A DNA stretch of 64,000 nt from Pseudomonas sp. AN-1 (GTDB lineage Bacteria > Pseudomonadota > Gammaproteobacteria > Pseudomonadales > Pseudomonadaceae). This document shows, piece after piece, positions 58,983 through 64,000 of this stretch (positions are counted from its first letter, which is position 1; each line of letters starts with the position of its first letter). The translations under genes were made by a program, and so were the position numbers. Location of the stretch: the NCBI RefSeq assembly GCF_034057115.1, contig NZ_CP139195.1:3720001-3784000 (forward strand), read 5' to 3'. Under the pieces are notes generated by a model. The model was given only the letters and a program-made list of their open reading frames with translations, had not been told where the DNA came from and searched no databases.

Positions 58983-60383
58983 ATGCCGCCATGCCTTGAG
59001 CGCTGCTGCCGAATCCTGCTGCTCTGGCTGCTGGCGCCGCTGTGGGCGCTGGCGGCGCCGGCTCCGGTCACGGTACTGACGGTGAACGACCCCATCGGTC
59101 CGGCCGTCGCCGACTATCTGGTGCGCGGCCTGGCCTGGGCCCAGGAGGAGGGGGCGCAACTGGTGGTGCTGAGGCTCGATACGCCGGGCGGGCTGGATAC
59201 CTCGATGCGCATCATCATCCGCGCGATCCTCGCCAGCCCGCTGCCGGTGGTCAGCTATGTGGCGCCCAGCGGCGCACGGGCGGCCAGCGCCGGCACCTAC
59301 ATCCTCTATGCCAGTCATGTGGCGGCCATGGCCCCCGGCACCAACCTGGGGGCCGCTACCCCGGTGCAGATCGGTGGCCTGCCGGGTGCGCCGCCGCAGC
59401 CGCCCGGGGCGCCGGACGACAAGCCGGAGAATTCCGACAAGCGCGAGGAGGAGGGAACGCCAGCGCCCGGCGACGTGCTCAGCCGCAAGCAGATCAACGA
59501 CGCCGCCGCCTATATCCGCGGCCTGGCCCAGCTGCGCGGGCGCAACGCCGAATGGGCCGAACAGGCGGTGCGCTCCGCGGCCAGCCTGAGCGCCGAGGAG
59601 GCGCTTGAGCACAAGGTGATCGACCTGCTGGCCGTCGATCTCGCCGATCTGTTGCGTCAGCTGGATGGCCGCCGCCTGGAGGCGGGCGGACAGCCGCAGA
59701 CCCTGGCCACCGCCGGCGCCGAGCTGCTCGAGCGCGCGCCGGACTGGCGTACCCGCGTGCTGGCTGTGATCACCAATCCCAGCGTGGCGCTGATCCTGAT
59801 GATGCTCGGCATCTACGGCCTGATCTTCGAGTTCTCCAATCCCGGATTCGGGGTCGGTGGGGTGCTCGGCGCCATCTGCCTGATCCTCGCCCTCTACGCC
59901 CTGCAGCTGCTGCCGGTGAACTACGCCGGGGTGGCGCTGATCCTGCTCGGCATCGCCTTCATGGCGGCCGAGGCCTTCCTGCCCAGCTTCGGCGTGCTCG
60001 GCATCGGCGGAGTGGCGGCCTTCGTGGTCGGCGCGCTGATCCTGATCGACACCGAGGTGCCCGGCTTCGGTATCCCGCTGGGGCTGATCGTCGCACTCGG
60101 TATCGGCAGTGCGGTGATGATCGCCGCGGTGCTCGGCATGGCGCTCAAGGCGCGCGGCCGCGCGCCGGCGGCGGGCGATGCCGGGTTGGTCGGCGGTCTG
60201 ACCAGAGTGGTGCGGGTCGCGGCGAGCGATCCACATTGTGGCTGGGTGCAGCTGCAGGGCGAGCAATGGCAGGTGCGCAGCCAGGCCAGTCTGCAGGCCG
60301 GTCAATGGGTGCGGGTCACGGCCCGCGAGGGTCTGCTGCTGGAGGTCGAGGCGACACAAGCGCCGGCCGCCGAAGGAGGTTGA
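58983..60383 (+). CDS. nfeD: NfeD-family membrane serine protease
   Basis: 466 aa. Long (1b-type) NfeD: signal or first helix (about 8-25), a ClpP-like serine protease domain (about 28-240), four membrane helices (about 262-390) and a soluble OB-fold (about 395-466). The catalytic Ser is in ASAGTYILYASHV near 103; the Lys of RKQINDAAAYI near 168 should be its partner as in archaeal PH1510. I start at the second ATG (58983): GGGAG lies 7 nt upstream of it but only 1 nt from the first ATG (58977). A slipin gene follows within 2 bp, the usual NfeD-stomatin operon. Confidence 0.93.
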   Translation: MPPCLERCCRILLLWLLAPLWALAAPAPVTVLTVNDPIGPAVADYLVRGLAWAQEEGAQLVVLRLDTPGGLDTSMRIIIRAILASPLPVVSYVAPSGARAASAGTYILYASHVAAMAPGTNLGAATPVQIGGLPGAPPQPPGAPDDKPENSDKREEEGTPAPGDVLSRKQINDAAAYIRGLAQLRGRNAEWAEQAVRSAASLSAEEALEHKVIDLLAVDLADLLRQLDGRRLEAGGQPQTLATAGAELLERAPDWRTRVLAVITNPSVALILMMLGIYGLIFEFSNPGFGVGGVLGAICLILALYALQLLPVNYAGVALILLGIAFMAAEAFLPSFGVLGIGGVAAFVVGALILIDTEVPGFGIPLGLIVALGIGSAVMIAAVLGMALKARGRAPAAGDAGLVGGLTRVVRVAASDPHCGWVQLQGEQWQVRSQASLQAGQWVRVTAREGLLLEVEATQAPAAEGG

Positions 60384-60384
60384 G

Positions 60385-61158
60385 ATGATGGGGTTCGAAC
60401 TGGGGTTCGTCGCCCTGCTGGCCATGCTGATCGGCCTGGTGATTTCGGCGTTCCGCATCCTGCGCGAGTACGAACGCGGCGTGGTGTTCATGCTCGGGCG
60501 CTTCTGGAAGGTCAAGGGTCCGGGGCTGATCGTGGTGATTCCCGGTGTGCAGCAGATGGTGCGGGTCGATCTACGCACCATAGTGCTGGACGTGCCGACC
60601 CAGGACGTGATCTCCCGCGACAACGTCTCGGTGAAGGTCAACGCGGTGGTCTACTATCGGGTGCTCGATGCGCAGAAGGCGATCATCCAGGTCGAGGATT
60701 ACCACGCCGCCACCAGCCAGCTGGCGCAGACCACCCTGCGCGCGGTGCTCGGCAAGCACGAACTGGACGATATGCTCGCCGAGCGCGAGCGCCTCAACGC
60801 CGACATCCAGCAGGTGCTCGACACCCAGACCGACGCCTGGGGTATCAAGGTGGCCAACGTCGAGATCAAGCACGTCGATCTCGACGAGTCGATGATCCGC
60901 GCCATTGCCAAGCAGGCCGAGGCCGAGCGCGAGCGGCGCGCCAAGGTGATCCACGCCGAGGGCGAGCTGCAGGCCTCCGAGAAGCTCATGCAGGCCGCCG
61001 AGATGCTCGGCCGGCAGAACGGTGCCATGCAGCTGCGCTACCTGCAGACCCTGGCCTCGCTGGCCGGAGACAAGAGCTCGACCATCGTCTTCCCGCTGCC
61101 GATCGACCTGCTGAAAGGGCTGGCTGAGCGGCGCACCCCGGCGGAGCCGGAGCGTTGA
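60385..61158 (+). CDS. Slipin/stomatin-family membrane protein
   Basis: 257 aa. N-terminal membrane hairpin (about 6-25) then the SPFH/band-7 domain (about 30-190; REYERGVVFMLGRFWKVKG, VNAVVYYRVLDAQKAI, LRAVLGKHELDDML) and a coiled coil (about 175-225). Slipins organise membrane domains and are cleaved by their NfeD partner in archaea. AAGGAGGT (60373-60380) precedes two adjacent ATGs at 60385 and 60388; either could be used. Co-transcribed with nfeD. Confidence 0.94.
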   Translation: MMGFELGFVALLAMLIGLVISAFRILREYERGVVFMLGRFWKVKGPGLIVVIPGVQQMVRVDLRTIVLDVPTQDVISRDNVSVKVNAVVYYRVLDAQKAIIQVEDYHAATSQLAQTTLRAVLGKHELDDMLAERERLNADIQQVLDTQTDAWGIKVANVEIKHVDLDESMIRAIAKQAEAERERRAKVIHAEGELQASEKLMQAAEMLGRQNGAMQLRYLQTLASLAGDKSSTIVFPLPIDLLKGLAERRTPAEPER

Positions 61159-61161
61159 ACC

Positions 61162-63078
61162 TCACAGCTCGTCCGGCGCCGCCGGCTCGTCCAGCGTTTC
61201 GCCCTCGGCCAGCCGGCGCCCCAGGTGCATGCAGTTGCGCCCGGCGGCCTTGGCCCGGTACATGGCCTGGTCGGCCTCGCGCAGCAGGTCCTCGCAGCAC
61301 TGGCAGCCGAGGCCGAAGCTGATGCCGATGCTGGCGCCGATGCGGATCTCCACGCCGTCGAGGCGGAAGGGCCGGGCCAGTTCCTCGAGGATGCGCCCGG
61401 CCAGTTGCTCGGCCTGCAGTTCGCTGCCGATACCCTCGCAGACCAGCACGAACTCGTCGCCGCCCAGGCGCGCCACCAGGTCGCTGCTGCGCGCGCTGGC
61501 CTGCAGGCGGTGAGCGACCTGGACCAGCAGCCGGTCGCCGGTCTCGTGGCCGTGGCAGTCGTTGACCGGCTTGAAGCCGTCGAGGTCGAGGAGGATCAGC
61601 GCGAGCATCTCGCGGCGCCGGCGCGCGCGCTGCCAGGCCTGCTCGAGGTGCTGGCGCATGGCCGTGCGGTTGGCCAGGCCGGTGAGCGGGTCCTGCAGCG
61701 CCAGCTCGCGCAGGCGTTCGTTGGCGGCGGCCAGCGCCTCGGTGCGCTCGGCCACCCGCTGCTCGAGGATCCGCTCCTGCTCCTGCAGGGCGCGCAGGTC
61801 CTGCTGCTGGGCGTCGAGGGTGGCGTCGGCCTGGCGCTGGCGCAGCACGCTGAGGCGCTGCGCGAGGCCGAAGGACAGCAGCAGCAGCTCCAGCGCCGAG
61901 CCGAGCAGCAGGGCGTTGACGGTGAAGGCGTTGGACGCCGCCACGCCGAAGTTGCGCAGCGCCAGCAGCAGCGAGCCGCCCAGCAGCATCAGCCCGGCGG
62001 CGACGAACACCCGCGCCGCCGGCACCTGGCGGCGCGCACAGGCCAGGCCGCAGCCGAGCAGCAGGACGATGTTGGCCAGGCTGGCGTGGGCCAGCACCTG
62101 CAGCATCAGCGGGGCGGCGAGCAGCAGGGTGGCGAGGGTGATCGGCAACTGCACGGCGAGGGCGATGTTCAGCAGGCGATGCCAGCGTGGCACATGACGT
62201 GCGCTGTCGAGGAAGCTGCGGCTGAACAGGATGGCGCCGAGGTTGGCCAGGCCGAGGAAGCAGGGCAGGGCGCGGGTGCCCCAGGCGCCGCCCTGCGGCC
62301 ACAGGTACTGGGCGCCGAGGCCGGTGAGGGCGAGCATGGCCAGGCCGCCGCTGGCGGCGAACAGCACGTAGAGCAGGAAGCTGCGCTCGCGCAGGGCGAG
62401 GAACAGCAGCAGGTTGTAGCCGGCCAGACCCAGCAGGGTGCCGAAGTACAGGGCCAGCAGCAGGCTGGCGTTCTGGTTGTCGTGCAGGAAGGCTGCCGCC
62501 GTCCACAGGCGGGCATCGAGGGACAGGCTGCCCGAGCTGTGCGCCAGGAAGTACAGGGTGCGCCGCTCGCCGGGCGCCAGGTGCACGGCGAACAGCGGCG
62601 CGCGATGGTCGAGGCTGCGTTGCGTGCGCGGCAGGCTGTCGCCGGCGCTCTGCCGCTGCAGGCCGTCCGCGCCCAGGCTGAACAGCTCGATGCGATCGAG
62701 CGCCGGATAGCTGAAGGCGATGCGCCACTCGGCGGGCTGCGCGGCCTGCGACTGCAGCTCCAGGCGCAGCCAGACGCGGTCCGCGGTGTAGCCGAGGTTG
62801 AGCTCGCTGCGCCGGAGCAGCGGCTGGAAGTGCGCCTGCAGCGGCGGCGCCGGGTCGCCCGGCCGGACATCGTCGGTCGTGCGGTACAGGGCGAGGTAGG
62901 GGTACAGGTCGAGGGCCCGCTCGTGGCCGTCGAGGCGCAGCAGCGGCCTGGCCTCTTCGGCGCGCACCGCCAGGGCGAACAGTGTCAGCAGGGCGAGCAG
63001 CAGGACCCGCGCCGCGACCGTGCCGCGGGCAGCCCGCCGCGTTGCCTGCACGCGGTGCCGGCTGGAGTCCTGTGGCAT
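61162..63078 (-). CDS. 7TMR-DISM diguanylate cyclase
   Basis: 638 aa. Signal peptide (about 20-41), a 7TMR-DISMED2 ligand-binding domain in the periplasm (about 48-185), seven membrane helices (about 195-390, 7TMR-DISM), a coiled coil (about 400-460) and a GGDEF domain (about 465-630). The active site is RLGGDEFV near 541 with an upstream I-site RSSD (five residues before GGDEF). It is predicted to make c-di-GMP in response to a carbohydrate or other small periplasmic ligand. It converges on the slipin gene, which ends 4 bp before its stop. Confidence 0.93.
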   Translation of the reverse strand: MPQDSSRHRVQATRRAARGTVAARVLLLALLTLFALAVRAEEARPLLRLDGHERALDLYPYLALYRTTDDVRPGDPAPPLQAHFQPLLRRSELNLGYTADRVWLRLELQSQAAQPAEWRIAFSYPALDRIELFSLGADGLQRQSAGDSLPRTQRSLDHRAPLFAVHLAPGERRTLYFLAHSSGSLSLDARLWTAAAFLHDNQNASLLLALYFGTLLGLAGYNLLLFLALRERSFLLYVLFAASGGLAMLALTGLGAQYLWPQGGAWGTRALPCFLGLANLGAILFSRSFLDSARHVPRWHRLLNIALAVQLPITLATLLLAAPLMLQVLAHASLANIVLLLGCGLACARRQVPAARVFVAAGLMLLGGSLLLALRNFGVAASNAFTVNALLLGSALELLLLSFGLAQRLSVLRQRQADATLDAQQQDLRALQEQERILEQRVAERTEALAAANERLRELALQDPLTGLANRTAMRQHLEQAWQRARRRREMLALILLDLDGFKPVNDCHGHETGDRLLVQVAHRLQASARSSDLVARLGGDEFVLVCEGIGSELQAEQLAGRILEELARPFRLDGVEIRIGASIGISFGLGCQCCEDLLREADQAMYRAKAAGRNCMHLGRRLAEGETLDEPAAPDEL

Positions 63079-63223
63079 GGGAGCCTCGCGAATTCCGTGG
63101 ACAGTCGCCCGCGTGCCTGGCTGGCACGCGGCCGTCTTCCAACTGTAGCCACTGGCGGCGCGGCCGGCCGCGGGCAGGGGTGCCGTCAGTCGGCTGGCGC
63201 GGGCGTCCGCCGGCGCCTGCGGC

Positions 63224-64000
63224 TCAGAGGATCCGCGCCTTGAAGTGGCGGCCCTTGACCTTGCGTTCGCTCAGGCGCTGCAGCGCCTCGCGGGCCAGCT
63301 CGCGCTCCACCGCCACGTAGGCGTTGTAGTCGTAGAGGGCGATCTTGCCGATGCGTGCGCCCGGCAGGCCGTCTTCGCCGGTGAGGGCGCCGAGGATGTC
63401 GCCGGGGCGCAGCTTGTCCTTGCGCCCGCCGTTGATGCACAGGGTGGTCATCGGCGGCAGCAGGCGCGCGTCGTCCAGCGGCTTGAGGTTGTCCAGCCTG
63501 GCCCAGTTCAGCGGCGTCTGCTGCAGCGCTTCGATGGCGCTGGCGCGGCTGGCCTCGCTCGGCGCCACCAGCGACAGCGCCAGGCCCTTGGCGCCGGCGC
63601 GGCCGCTGCGGCCGATGCGGTGGATGTGCACCTGCGGGTCGCGGGTCAGCTCGAAGTTGATCACCGCCTCCACGGTGTCGATGTCCAGCCCGCGTGCGGC
63701 CACGTCGGTGGCTACCAGCACGCAGCAGCTCTGGTTGGCGAACATCGCCAGCACCTGGTCGCGCTCGCGCTGCTCCAGGTCGCCGTGCAGGGCCAGCGCG
63801 GAGATCTTGCGCGCGTTGAGCGCGGCCGCGACTTCCTGGCACTGCGCCTTGGTCTGGCAGAACACCACGCTGGAGGCCGGGCGGAAGTGCAGCAGCAGGC
63901 GCGCCACCGCGTCCAGGCGTTGGGCGGGATCGACCTCGTAGAAGCGCTGTTCGATCTGGCTGTCGTCGTGCAGCGCCTCCACCTCGACCCGCTGCGGCTG
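63224..64000 (-). CDS. dbpA: DbpA, DEAD-box RNA helicase (N-terminal part missing)
   Basis: The frame runs open to the window end, so only about 258 C-terminal residues are seen. They cover helicase domain 2 with motif IV/V/VI signatures (VVFCQTKAQC, LVATDVAARGLDIDTV, HRIGRSGRAG) and the DbpA RNA-binding domain (KLRPGDILGAL, GKIALYDYNAYVAV, ending KVKGRHFKARIL), which recognises hairpin 92 of 23S rRNA. DbpA acts in 50S ribosomal subunit assembly. The motor domain 1 with DEAD lies outside. Confidence 0.93.
   Translation of the reverse strand, partial: QPQRVEVEALHDDSQIEQRFYEVDPAQRLDAVARLLLHFRPASSVVFCQTKAQCQEVAAALNARKISALALHGDLEQRERDQVLAMFANQSCCVLVATDVAARGLDIDTVEAVINFELTRDPQVHIHRIGRSGRAGAKGLALSLVAPSEASRASAIEALQQTPLNWARLDNLKPLDDARLLPPMTTLCINGGRKDKLRPGDILGALTGEDGLPGARIGKIALYDYNAYVAVERELAREALQRLSERKVKGRHFKARIL

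Overview
The window is GC-rich, densely coded DNA from a Pseudomonas-type gammaproteobacterium. Two blocks match the usual Pseudomonas gene order as I recall it: gshA-thioesterase-tex ... ompR/envZ ... rimB-rimK, hslR, hslO, pckA ... nudE-cysQ; and metK, an ArsR-methyltransferase gene, tkt, epd, pgk, fba. Protein lengths also fit that group (GshA 527 aa, OmpR 247, RimK 301, Pgk 387, Fba 354). No tRNA, rRNA, CRISPR array, intact insertion sequence or prophage was seen. Gene calls rest on motifs and family resemblance read by eye; no database search was possible.

Layout. 1-8836: two large surface proteins built of DUF11 and SdrD-B-like repeats; the first is cut by the window start and ends in a probable outer-membrane barrel. 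8848-9822: a LysR-type regulator with a perfect palindrome upstream. 10131-14612 (minus strand): gshA, a hotdog thioesterase and tex. 15053-28790 (plus strand): a complete cellulose operon, bcsE-F-G-R-Q-A-B-Z-C, lying between tex and ompR/envZ. 28903-30956: ompR/envZ (amgRS). 31070-34638: a membrane protein, then rimK, rimB and a diguanylate cyclase on the minus strand. 34781-41572: hslR, hslO, pckA, yceH, a glycine-zipper protein, yrfG, nudE, cysQ. 41685-50831: a thioesterase-fold protein, a BON protein, metK, the ArsR-methyltransferase fusion, tkt, epd, pgk, fba. 51053-58843: an FKBP isomerase, small membrane proteins, a YgjP metallopeptidase, a SEC-C protein, a flavin reductase with a MarR-like tail, a yqjD/yqjE/yqjK-like trio and a YccS-like FUSC protein. 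58983-64000: nfeD-slipin, a second diguanylate cyclase and the C-terminal part of dbpA.

How the parts connect. Cyclic-di-GMP is the recurring theme. BcsA (PilZ domain) and BcsE (RxGD motif) are c-di-GMP receptors, RimK is linked to c-di-GMP in Pseudomonas, and two GGDEF proteins with intact active sites and I-sites are present. A 12-of-14 match to the FleQ box (FleQ is itself a c-di-GMP-responsive regulator) lies about 200 bp upstream of bcsE. The metK-fba block joins methionine-cycle and central carbon enzymes around an ArsR-type regulator with a candidate operator. A family of intergenic inverted repeats beginning GTAGGGT occurs at five places, and an unrelated structured element of about 155 nt lies between fba and the FKBP gene.
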